DNA of 26,336 nucleotides from an uncultured Verrucomicrobiota bacterium (GTDB lineage Bacteria > Verrucomicrobiota > Kiritimatiellia > RFP12 > UBA1067), in assembly GCA_937901395.1 (NCBI GenBank), contig CALCDB010000021.1:1-26336 (forward strand). The letters are read 5' to 3'. A program made the translations under genes and the position numbers. Below are positions 16,238 through 23,621 of this stretch, one piece after another. The notes under the pieces are model-generated. The model made no database searches. It had not been told where the DNA came from and saw only the letters and a program-made list of their open reading frames with translations. Numbering within the stretch: the stretch's first letter is position 1; each line of letters opens with the position of its first letter.

Positions 16238-17572
16238 ATGACAATTGAACCAAAATTCTCAGTGCTTAGGGTAACGCGATTCTATATTCCGCTGTTACTT
16301 CAGGGTTTTTCCCAGTCATTGTCATATCCATTGGTGGCGGGGATTGTCACACACGGCAAATTTGGCGTGAATGCGCTTACAGCGTTTAGCCAGGGGCAGA
16401 TGATAATGTTTATGATCGGATCGTTAGGCGCCGGTCTTATAACAACTGGTCTTGTATTCGCAAAGACTTGGTATGGATATATTTCGTTCAGACGATTGAA
16501 TGCAATTATGATGTCAGTATTGCTTGCTCTTCAATGTTTGGTGGTGTTGCCACCATTATCTACATGGATATTTGAGGGTTTTTTCAATCTCCCGAAGGAA
16601 TTGGCCGACATCTCGCGTTGGACGCTTCTTTATGGTTCGATAATGAACTTAGGCTTTTTCTTGCGCAACATACCAATGGTCGTGTTGTTTAACAATCTTG
16701 AATCGGGAAAGTCCAATAATGCTACTTTATTGCGTATTGCCGTGACTCTCGTATTTTCAATCGTCTTTCCCCGTTATGGCTTAGTCGGTCCCTGGTGGGG
16801 GTTGTTCGCGCTTACTTTTGGGGTGTGGGTGGAAACCATTGTTACTTGGCTTTACGCGCGACCATATGTTCATAGTCTGGAAAAGACCTTTATCGTTTCA
16901 CATCATGCCAATCTTACCTCAAAGGAGATATTGTCACTTACTTTGGAGCAATTTCGCTTTACATTGCCTTTGGCGTTGGGTGGCTTTCTGTTGGCATGTT
17001 CGCCATTGGTCATCGCCGCCTTTGTTGCCCGTACGCAGCATCCGGCGGATATGCTCGCCATCCACTATGTGACGATGGGGGTGGCGAATCCAGTCGCTTT
17101 TGCCGCACTTAAATTGCAGACTGTTTCAGTTAAGTTTCAACCAGAATATCCAAATGATCGTCGCTTGCTCATCTACGCGATTATTGCGGGGATTATTTTA
17201 GGAATAATTCCTCTTATCTTTTCTACCGCGGTTGTGGGGAAGTGGTATTTTGAGGGTTTTCAGAATCTCCCCAATCGCCTGCTCTCCACCGCCGAGATGG
17301 TAATTGGATTTTATTCATTCATCGCCATCATCCAAGCGGTGCGGGCGCGCATTGAGGGAATAGCCGCTGCCCGTAAACACCCAAAGGCATTAATGGCTGG
17401 CCAAATTGCGTATACGGTTTCGTTGTTTATCGTCTGTCTCATTATGCTACCATTGGGCTATCAAGGATGGACGATTGCTGTGACCGCAATTTTTGTAGCG
17501 CCGATATGTGTAACTATTACGGTTTATGCCATGCTTAATTTAAATAAAGGAGGGACTATATGGAGGAAATAG
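16238..17572 (+). CDS. Polytopic membrane transporter of the MOP superfamily, ANK-like
   Basis: The 444-residue product has about 12 hydrophobic segments and no soluble domain. Its organisation resembles the MATE/polysaccharide-flippase (MOP) superfamily. Local wording recalls animal ANKH: RFYIPLLLQGFSQ near the N-terminus, IGSLGAGLITTGLVFAKT (about 56-73), FRFTLPLALGGFLLACSPLVIAAFVAR at the start of the second half, and AVRARIEGIAAARKHPK (about 367-383), which parallels the ANKH VRAHLTGW segment. ANKH exports small anions such as ATP, citrate or pyrophosphate precursors; whether that applies here is unknown. A lipid-linked glycan flippase is the alternative. It starts 1 bp after the glycosidase and its end overlaps the next gene by 13 nt. 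Confidence 0.65.
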   Translation: MTIEPKFSVLRVTRFYIPLLLQGFSQSLSYPLVAGIVTHGKFGVNALTAFSQGQMIMFMIGSLGAGLITTGLVFAKTWYGYISFRRLNAIMMSVLLALQCLVVLPPLSTWIFEGFFNLPKELADISRWTLLYGSIMNLGFFLRNIPMVVLFNNLESGKSNNATLLRIAVTLVFSIVFPRYGLVGPWWGLFALTFGVWVETIVTWLYARPYVHSLEKTFIVSHHANLTSKEILSLTLEQFRFTLPLALGGFLLACSPLVIAAFVARTQHPADMLAIHYVTMGVANPVAFAALKLQTVSVKFQPEYPNDRRLLIYAIIAGIILGIIPLIFSTAVVGKWYFEGFQNLPNRLLSTAEMVIGFYSFIAIIQAVRARIEGIAAARKHPKALMAGQIAYTVSLFIVCLIMLPLGYQGWTIAVTAIFVAPICVTITVYAMLNLNKGGTIWRK

Positions 17573-17919
17573 ATTTTGACATTGATTCCTTTGGTGATAT
17601 TATAGATAAGGATCCACGTTATAATGCCCGTGCTTATGCTCTCTTAATGGACTGCGTCCATACGCTTTCAAAAGATGGAAGGAGCTTTTCCGCTGAAGAC
17701 ATCATGGAAGAATTCAAGGAAAGCGCAATTGAGCAATATGGCCCGCTAACATACACCGTGCTCACCGAATGGGGATTAAGTTGCACGGAAGACCTTGGCG
17801 AGATGATGTTTAATCTTTCGGAGACTCCACGTATCAAGCGAGGCAAGAATGATAATCGCGAGTCCTTTATGGGCGGTTACGATTTCAAGGAAACGTTTTT
17901 GACGCCATATCAAGCATGA
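17560..17919 (+). CDS. Small Planctomycete/Verrucomicrobia-restricted conserved protein (TIGR04138-like)
   Basis: This 119-residue soluble protein of unknown function matches my recollection of a family restricted to Planctomycetes and Verrucomicrobia: DPRYNARAYALLMDCV (about 18-33), SFSAEDIMEEFKESAIEQYGPL, TEWGLSCTEDLGEMMFNL (about 69-86), and the C-terminal RESFMGGYDFKETF. It has no signal peptide or membrane segment. A strong Shine-Dalgarno sequence, AAAGGAGGG (17546-17554), sits 5 nt before the ATG inside the end of the transporter gene, so it is translated on its own despite the 13-nt overlap. It overlaps rsgA by ATGA. Its main value is taxonomic: it points to the PVC superphylum. Confidence 0.8.
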   Translation: MEEIDFDIDSFGDIIDKDPRYNARAYALLMDCVHTLSKDGRSFSAEDIMEEFKESAIEQYGPLTYTVLTEWGLSCTEDLGEMMFNLSETPRIKRGKNDNRESFMGGYDFKETFLTPYQA

Positions 17920-18710
17920 CACGGTTAGAGCAATTCGGTTGGCATCATGCGGTTACGCCTGGAATTGCGCGTATCGTTTCTGCGCACGGAGATTATTATC
18001 ACTTGGTGTGCAATGAGTCAGATGGGGAGATTCTCGCCCGCAAGAAGAAGAGTGCGTTTATGGATGGTCTTGCGCCCAAGCCAATGACTGGCGATTTCGT
18101 GCACTTTCGATACAATGCGCAAGGCGAATCAATGATTCTCGATGTGTTGCCGCGTTTTTCTCGCTTTGAGCGCAAAGATCCTACAGCTCATCGCAAGGCA
18201 CAGACATTGGCGGTTAACTTTGATACGTTGTTCATTATGATGTCGCTGAATGAGAACTTTTCGATACCACGGCTTAAACGTTACCTCGCCTTGACCGAAT
18301 CGATGGGCGAAGCCGAAGCGGTAGTAGTGCTTACAAAGTGCGATCTTGAGAATGAGATTGACCGTGCGCAATTGCCCGTTAGGGTATTGGAGATTTCGGC
18401 GAAGACTGGCGAGGGCATGGAACAGATTGCTCCATATATTGTTCCGCGTAAGACCATTGCCTTCATTGGTTCGTCAGGCGTTGGCAAATCTACATTACTC
18501 AATGCGCTTGCCGGTGAAGATTGGCAGGCCACGCAGGAAATTCAAGCGTGGAGTGGCAAGGGACGCCACACGACTACTTCGCGTGAACTTATCATGTTGC
18601 CATCAGGCGCGATGATTATTGATACACCTGGAATACGAGAAATTGGGCAAATCGGGGAATATGAATATATTCAGGCAAAGGGGGAATCCACGCATCGATA
18701 TCGCAGATAA
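17916..18710 (+). CDS. rsgA: Ribosome small-subunit GTPase RsgA, lacking the C-terminal zinc domain
   Basis: RsgA is a circularly permuted GTPase that checks late 30S subunit assembly. The N-terminal OB-fold (about 15-80) is present, followed by the permuted G motifs in the expected order: G4 TKCD (140-143), G5 SAK (161-163), G1 GSSGVGKS (185-192), G2 around GRHTTTS (216-222) and G3 DTPG (236-239). The protein stops at residue 264, only 25 residues after G3. The usual Cys/His zinc-finger domain (CRFxDCxHxxEPGCAV-type) and final helix, about 50-70 residues, are missing. A different frame just before and past the stop (18697-18744) reads DIADKKRCATESACAV, which may be a decayed remnant. It may be a truncated but working gene or an early pseudogene. 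It is coupled to the upstream gene by ATGA. Confidence 0.85.
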   Translation: MTRLEQFGWHHAVTPGIARIVSAHGDYYHLVCNESDGEILARKKKSAFMDGLAPKPMTGDFVHFRYNAQGESMILDVLPRFSRFERKDPTAHRKAQTLAVNFDTLFIMMSLNENFSIPRLKRYLALTESMGEAEAVVVLTKCDLENEIDRAQLPVRVLEISAKTGEGMEQIAPYIVPRKTIAFIGSSGVGKSTLLNALAGEDWQATQEIQAWSGKGRHTTTSRELIMLPSGAMIIDTPGIREIGQIGEYEYIQAKGESTHRYRR

Positions 18711-18734
18711 GAAGAGATGTGCTACCGAAAGTGC

Positions 18735-18764
18735 TTGTGCGGTAAGCTAGGGATATGGTATAAT
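18735..18764 (+). promoter_or_regulatory. Probable promoter for the TPR-LolA-AsmA genes
   Basis: TTGTGC (18735-18740), an 18-nt spacer, and the extended -10 TG-G-TATAAT (18756-18764) form a good promoter. The predicted start, about 7 nt after the -10, falls on the ATG at 18771, which implies a leaderless mRNA. The start has no Shine-Dalgarno sequence. The 14-mer GGATATGGTATAAT differs by one base from the box before trmD. Confidence 0.6.
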
Positions 18765-18770
18765 ATAGTC

Positions 18771-19562
18771 ATGCAAAAATTAGCGATTATAATTATCAAT
18801 TTGATGGTTTCCACTGTTGCCTTCGCGAGTTGGTATTGGCCGTTCGGGGGCGAAGAAGCAACGGATGAAAAACATGAGAAACGGCTTTCGGAATTGATGG
18901 AGCCAGCCTCGTTGTTAATTGATGAGGCGATGGATTTGGTGGAGGATGGCAATGCTCAAGCGGCAATTGAAAAATATCGTAAGGCCCTCTCCGAGTTGGA
19001 TCAGGTGGAGTTAGAGAATCGTGAACGCTCAAAAAGCCCTGAATTCGCCACTCTGCGCAATAAGCGCGCATATGTAAACGCGGCAATTGATTCATTGTTA
19101 TTGGGTCAGGTGAAATCGAATGCGAAGACAGTAGGGGTTACCGATACTCGTGAACTGGAGAAGAAGTTGGCAGCGGAACGAGAGGCGGTGAAGAAGGCGA
19201 AGGAAATCAAGGCGAAGTTACCGAATGACAAGCGGTCGCAGGCGTTGCATTATATCGAGATTGGCGATTATATAACGGCGTGGAATGTTGTAAGTGAAAT
19301 GCTGAAAGAAAATGCGAGCAGTCCATCGGCGCTTAATCTCAAGGCCGCGATAGAGGCGGAACAGGGCAAATTGGAGGAGGCACGACGTACGCTCTATCAG
19401 GCGATAACGATGAACGAAGATAGCTATTATGCGTATTACAATATGGCGGATTTAATCTTGAAGATCAACGAAGAAGACACGGAGACCGCGAAGCAATTCT
19501 ATGAGACCGGTAGGGCAAAGGGCGGGCCAGAGGTAAAGCGGCTGGAGGAACTTTGCCAATGA
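18771..19562 (+). CDS. Secreted TPR-repeat protein
   Basis: The 263-residue product starts with a typical Sec signal peptide (MQKLAIIIINLMVSTVAFA, cleavage predicted after residue 19), so it acts in the periplasm. Residues about 45-80 form a TPR-like helix pair (AMDLVEDGNAQAAIEKYRKAL). A lysine/glutamate-rich coiled-coil segment follows (about 126-152), then two or three TPRs at about 156-250 (YIEIGDYITAWNVVSEML, AAIEAEQGKLEEARRTLYQAI, YYAYYNMADLIL). TPRs bind proteins; the partner is unknown, but the next two genes encode LolA-like and AsmA-like envelope proteins. The ATG at 18771 is chosen over the longer frame from 18717 because it starts the signal peptide and follows the promoter. It overlaps the next gene by ATGA. 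Confidence 0.8.
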   Translation: MQKLAIIIINLMVSTVAFASWYWPFGGEEATDEKHEKRLSELMEPASLLIDEAMDLVEDGNAQAAIEKYRKALSELDQVELENRERSKSPEFATLRNKRAYVNAAIDSLLLGQVKSNAKTVGVTDTRELEKKLAAEREAVKKAKEIKAKLPNDKRSQALHYIEIGDYITAWNVVSEMLKENASSPSALNLKAAIEAEQGKLEEARRTLYQAITMNEDSYYAYYNMADLILKINEEDTETAKQFYETGRAKGGPEVKRLEELCQ

Positions 19563-20143
19563 TATTAGCTACGGTCATATTGGCAGCAACTACCACCATT
19601 GCGCCCAATGGCAATGATGTTGATATGATCCCGCCTGATGCCACGGCGAAAGAACTGGTTGAGAACTGCCGCACGATGATTCCAGCGAACGTTGAGCTTT
19701 CGGGGCGTATCATTATGCGTAACCGCAAGGGAATACCTTTGGAAGAATATGATTATGTATTAAGGCGGATAGATGGCAAGACCGATCTTAACCTTGATAA
19801 GGAAGCGTTGGAGAAGACGGATGTAACTTGGAGCGATATCACGCTTGATTATCTGTGGTGGGATGACTTTGACTTTGATGGCGAGCGAGAAGGAGAATCA
19901 GTGCATGGGCAGAAGTGTGTGGTGATAGTGATGAAGAAGGGGGATCGCAGGGTGCGTGTTTGGGTTGATCGCAAGACGGGCGCGTTGATGCAGGCGGAGG
20001 AGTTCAAGGAGGACAAACCGATTCGTCGGCTTTGGGGAACTCGTATAAAGAAATTTGGTGAGCGCTGGATGGCGAATGTTCTTGAAGTGGAGAATGTCGG
20101 CTCTGGCCACCGTACAAAAATAACAGTGGAGACACTAAAATGA
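19559..20143 (+). CDS. LolA-like outer-membrane lipoprotein-sorting protein
   Basis: The 194-residue product begins with a short hydrophobic segment without basic residues (MILATVILAATTTIA), a minimal signal sequence. The rest looks like the LolA-like fold of outer-membrane lipoprotein-sorting proteins: a helix with ELVENCRTMIPANVELSGRI, a strand-rich middle with YVLRRIDGKTDLNLD, WSDITLDYLWW, and a late segment with VWVDRKTGALMQAEEF then RRLWGTRIKKFGERWMANVLEVEN, typical of the family. It probably works in the periplasm in lipid or lipoprotein handling, though classical LolA function is not proven. The ATG at 19559 (ATGA overlap with the TPR stop) is preferred over an upstream TTG at 19553. 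It overlaps the next gene by ATGA. Confidence 0.75.
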   Translation: MILATVILAATTTIAPNGNDVDMIPPDATAKELVENCRTMIPANVELSGRIIMRNRKGIPLEEYDYVLRRIDGKTDLNLDKEALEKTDVTWSDITLDYLWWDDFDFDGEREGESVHGQKCVVIVMKKGDRRVRVWVDRKTGALMQAEEFKEDKPIRRLWGTRIKKFGERWMANVLEVENVGSGHRTKITVETLK

Positions 20144-21096
20144 AAAAAGTATTAAAGAAAATCGTAAAGATTTTGTTATGGGTAGTGGTAATTATCCTCG
20201 CGGCGGTACTCACGTTGCCGCTTTGGTTTGGCCCGGTCGGCAAGCTGGTGGCCAATTCTGTCGTGCCTAGTAAAGTCGGTGCTGATTTCAATCTTGGTCA
20301 TTTGTCGCTTAATCCATATACCGGCAAGCTTGAAGTAGGGGATATGCAGTTGGCGAATCCTACAGGGCATGAGTATTCCGAAAAGAACGCGGTTTCGCTT
20401 GGATTGTTCCGCGTAGATATGGGCATGACTACTCTGGCGAGTGATGTTGTGCATATTGAAGATGTGACGATTACCGATTTAATCGTCGCAGTTGGGCTTG
20501 ATGAAGAGGGAACGCTTAACTTTGATCGTTTCCAATATAATTTAGCTGGCGGAGAAGAGAATTATCGTATGGAACAGGAGAAGCAGCAAGAAGCCGCGAA
20601 TGCCAAGTCCGGAAAGGACGAAACCAAGGTAGAGGAAAAGGAGATGGTTCAGGAAGAGTCGGGCAAAGGCGAGAAGAAGTTTATCATTGATCATTTTGAA
20701 ATTGACGGCATCAAGGTGATTATTGGCAAGGTTTCGATTCCATTGCCGCAGGTCGTACTTACTGATATCGGCAAGAAGTCGAACGGTGCGACCTTGGCGG
20801 AAGTCTATGAGCAGGTGTTTGATCAGGTTGAAAATATGATTGGCTCCGTTGGAGAGGGTGCAAAGGCATTGCAGGAATTCGCCACACAACAAGCGGCGGC
20901 GGCTGCTCGTAAGGCGCAGGAGTTTGCTGACATGGCGACCAGTGCGGCGGCAGATACGGCCAAGCAGGCTCAGAAGGCGGCGGCAGATGCGGCCAAGCAG
21001 GCGCAGAAGGCGGCCACCGATGCATTCAGTGACGCCACGGATTCGGTCAAGGATGGTGCTTCACAGGCGATTGATTCGTTCAAGAAGCTTTTCTAA
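20140..21096 (+). CDS. AsmA-like inner-membrane-anchored protein with helical 11-mer repeat tail
   Basis: The 318-residue product has an N-terminal Lys-rich stretch and one membrane anchor (about 11-32), with the rest periplasmic. Residues about 45-135 read like the AsmA/DUF748 chorein-like group (LGHLSLNPYTGKLEVGDMQL, HIEDVTITDLIV, EGTLNFDRF), beta-rich proteins thought to bridge the envelope and move phospholipids. A Lys/Glu-rich linker (about 142-176) splits it from a second beta segment (IDHFEIDGIKVIIGKVSIPLP). The last 100 residues are alanine-rich and helical, ending in four 11-residue repeats (for example AADTAKQAQKA and AADAAKQAQKA) like LEA or apolipoprotein amphipathic helices, a good lipid-surface binder. 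It is much shorter than bridge-length AsmA proteins. It is coupled to the LolA-like gene by ATGA. Confidence 0.72.
   Translation: MKKVLKKIVKILLWVVVIILAAVLTLPLWFGPVGKLVANSVVPSKVGADFNLGHLSLNPYTGKLEVGDMQLANPTGHEYSEKNAVSLGLFRVDMGMTTLASDVVHIEDVTITDLIVAVGLDEEGTLNFDRFQYNLAGGEENYRMEQEKQQEAANAKSGKDETKVEEKEMVQEESGKGEKKFIIDHFEIDGIKVIIGKVSIPLPQVVLTDIGKKSNGATLAEVYEQVFDQVENMIGSVGEGAKALQEFATQQAAAAARKAQEFADMATSAAADTAKQAQKAAADAAKQAQKAATDAFSDATDSVKDGASQAIDSFKKLF
20947..21012 (+). repeat. Two 33-bp tandem repeats in the AsmA-like gene
   Basis: Units 20947-20979 and 20980-21012 are identical at 31 of 33 bases and encode AADTAKQAQKA and AADAAKQAQKA. Two further, diverged 11-residue units follow in the protein. 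The near-identity suggests a recent in-frame duplication. Confidence 0.9.
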
Positions 21097-21132
21097 AATT
21101 TTATTTTACCTTAAGCGACAACAAAATACATT

Positions 21133-23604
21133 ATGGAAAAAAAGAACACGAGAATACGGAAGGTAGATCATCGGGTCGAGATGTCAGTTGAGGGCTTGAA
21201 GGAGGACTTCGCCTGGCACTTGCGCTATTCATTGGCCAAGGGTGATGTTCGCGCCACTGAACGCGATCAATATACTGCGTTCGCCAACGCAGTGCGTGAT
21301 CGTATTGTGGAGCGGTGGATATCCACGCAGGAGGAATATTCCAAGCAGAACTGCAAGCGCGTCTATTATATGTCGCTTGAATTTCTAATTGGGCGGTTGC
21401 TTGGCAACAACGTAATCAACTTAAAGGCCGATCAGCTTTGCCATGATGCTTTAAAGGATTTTGGCATTGACTGGAATTCACTTCGTGATTATGAGACCGA
21501 TGCGGGTCTTGGCAATGGCGGCTTAGGGCGACTCGCGGCCTGTTATCTTGATTCGATGTCCACCCTCGATTTGGCGGGCATGGGATATGGCTTGCGCTAC
21601 GATTACGGCATCTTTCGTCAAAAGATTGTGAACGGTTGTCAGGTAGAGGAACCGGATCATTGGCTTAAGAATGGCTATCCGTGGGAGATGGCTCGTCCAG
21701 AATATTCGCAACATGTTCATTTCGGCGGGCATGTTGAATGCCGCACGACGAAGGGTCGTCAGCAGTGGTACTGGGCTCCAGCGGAGACGGTCGAGGGCGT
21801 TCCATACGATCTGCCAATCGTCGGATATTGTAATGCCGTTAATTCGTTGCGTCTTTGGAGCGCCAAGGCGGTGGACGACTTTGATCTTGAGGACTTCAAC
21901 AAGGGTTCTTACGTAGATGCGGTGGAGACGAAGGTATTGGCGGAGAATCTTACCAAGGTGTTGTATCCAAACGACAATACTATGGCCGGTAAGGAGTTGC
22001 GTTTGCGTCAGGAATATTTCTTCGTCTCCTGTTCGTTGAAAGATATTCTGCGTCGCTATCGGCTTTCGAATGACGGTTGGGATGCTTTGCCCGATAAGGT
22101 GTTCATTCATCTTAATGATACCCATCCTACGCTTGTGATTCCAGAATTGATGCGCATTCTCATCGACTTGGAGAATCTTGATTGGGATAAGGCGTGGGAT
22201 CTTACGCGCCGTTCGACGGGGTATACGAATCACACCATTCTTCAGGAGGCGCTGGAGAAGTGGCCTGTGCCGATGATGGAGCGCCTATTGCCTCGCCATC
22301 TGCAGATTATCTATGAAATCAACGGACGTTTCTTGCAGGAGATTTCATCGCTTTATCCTGGGGATATAAAGCGGCTACAGAGGATGTCGCTAATTGACGA
22401 GGGTGGCGAGCGCTATGTGAGAATGGCGAACTTGTGCATCGTTGGCTCTTCGTCGGTAAATGGCGTTGCGGAATTGCATTCGCAAATTCTCAAGGACGTA
22501 CTGTTCAAGGATTTCTACGAGTTATGGCCGGAGAAGTTCCATAATGTGACGAACGGGATTACTCCGCGTCGTTGGCTCTTGAAGGCGAACCCAATGCTTT
22601 CGCAGCTCATCAGTGAATCAATTGGGGCGAATTGGATTACTCATCTTGACGAGTTGAGCAAGCTGGAGAAGTTCGCGAATGATTCGAACTTCCTTAATGC
22701 GTTGGGCAAGATCAAGCGTTCGAACAAGGGTCAGCTCACGGATTGGGTGATGAAGAATCATGGGATTAAGTTGGATCCCAATGCGATTTTCGATGTGCAG
22801 GTTAAGCGGCTTCATGAATATAAGCGTCAATTGATGCTGGCGCTTTATATCATCATGTTTTACAATCGCCTGTTGCATAATCCAAAATACGATCCATGCC
22901 CGAGGTCGTTCATATTTGCGGCGAAGGCGGCTCCTGGATATTACATGGCGAAGCTCATAATTCGTCTCATTCACGGTATCGCGGGAGTGGTGAACGCGAA
23001 TCCAAAGACGCGCGGCAAATTGTCGGTGGCGTTCCTGCCGGATTACCGGGTGTCGCTGGCCGAGAAGATCATGCCGGCTTCGGAAGTCTCAGAGCAGATC
23101 TCTCTGGCAGGCATGGAGGCATCAGGCACTGGCAACATGAAATTCATGATGAATGGCGCGCTTACGCTCGGAACATACGATGGCGCGAATGTGGAGATTA
23201 ATCAGGAAGTCGGCAACGAGAACATGTTCCTCTTCGGCATGCGCACAGAAGATGTCGCCAAGAAGAGACCGACCTATGTTTCAAAGGATTACTACAAGAA
23301 GGATCCTGAGATTCGCGAGGCACTGGATATGATTCGCAACAATGTATTCTCGTTGTTGGAGCCGGGACTATTTGAGCCAATCTTGCGTAGTCTTCTTGAT
23401 TACAATGATTACTACATGTTGTTGGCCGATCTTCGTAGCTATTCCGATGCGCAGGAGCGCGTTGACGCAACCTATCGCGACCAGTCGAGGTGGAATAGGA
23501 TGTCGCTCATCAATATTGCGCGTTCGGGCAAGTTCTCGTCGGATCGTGCGGTATTGGAATATGCGAAGAACATTTGGCATGTGGAGCCGGTTAAGTTTGC
23601 ATAA
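21133..23604 (+). CDS. glgP: Glycogen/alpha-glucan phosphorylase
   Basis: This 823-residue cytosolic enzyme releases glucose-1-phosphate from glycogen or maltodextrins using phosphate. It is full-length for the GT35 family. Diagnostic blocks are YYMSLEFLIGRLLGNN, DAGLGNGGLGRLAACYLDSM from Asp123, FIHLNDTHPTLVIPELMR, HNVTNGITPRRWL, VKRLHEYKRQLM and EASGTGNMKFMMNGALTLGT, where Lys670 is the pyridoxal-phosphate Schiff-base lysine. The gap after the AsmA-like gene is 36 bp and A/T-rich, with no clear ribosome binding site or strong promoter, so it may be carried by the upstream transcript. No other glycogen gene (glgA, glgB, glgC) lies in the window. The downstream neighbour is proS, 17 bp away. 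Confidence 0.98.
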   Translation: MEKKNTRIRKVDHRVEMSVEGLKEDFAWHLRYSLAKGDVRATERDQYTAFANAVRDRIVERWISTQEEYSKQNCKRVYYMSLEFLIGRLLGNNVINLKADQLCHDALKDFGIDWNSLRDYETDAGLGNGGLGRLAACYLDSMSTLDLAGMGYGLRYDYGIFRQKIVNGCQVEEPDHWLKNGYPWEMARPEYSQHVHFGGHVECRTTKGRQQWYWAPAETVEGVPYDLPIVGYCNAVNSLRLWSAKAVDDFDLEDFNKGSYVDAVETKVLAENLTKVLYPNDNTMAGKELRLRQEYFFVSCSLKDILRRYRLSNDGWDALPDKVFIHLNDTHPTLVIPELMRILIDLENLDWDKAWDLTRRSTGYTNHTILQEALEKWPVPMMERLLPRHLQIIYEINGRFLQEISSLYPGDIKRLQRMSLIDEGGERYVRMANLCIVGSSSVNGVAELHSQILKDVLFKDFYELWPEKFHNVTNGITPRRWLLKANPMLSQLISESIGANWITHLDELSKLEKFANDSNFLNALGKIKRSNKGQLTDWVMKNHGIKLDPNAIFDVQVKRLHEYKRQLMLALYIIMFYNRLLHNPKYDPCPRSFIFAAKAAPGYYMAKLIIRLIHGIAGVVNANPKTRGKLSVAFLPDYRVSLAEKIMPASEVSEQISLAGMEASGTGNMKFMMNGALTLGTYDGANVEINQEVGNENMFLFGMRTEDVAKKRPTYVSKDYYKKDPEIREALDMIRNNVFSLLEPGLFEPILRSLLDYNDYYMLLADLRSYSDAQERVDATYRDQSRWNRMSLINIARSGKFSSDRAVLEYAKNIWHVEPVKFA

Positions 23605-23621
23605 AGAAGGAGCATGAGACG

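Noticed and set aside
18717..18770. Upstream extension of the TPR gene in the rsgA frame
   Set aside because: The longer form adds MCYRKCLCGKLGIWYNIV before the signal peptide and would place the TATAAT box inside the gene. The ATG at 18771 fits both the signal peptide and the promoter.
19553..19558. TTG start for the LolA-like gene
   Set aside because: The ATG at 19559 makes the ATGA overlap used throughout this region; TTG adds only two residues and has no better ribosome binding site.
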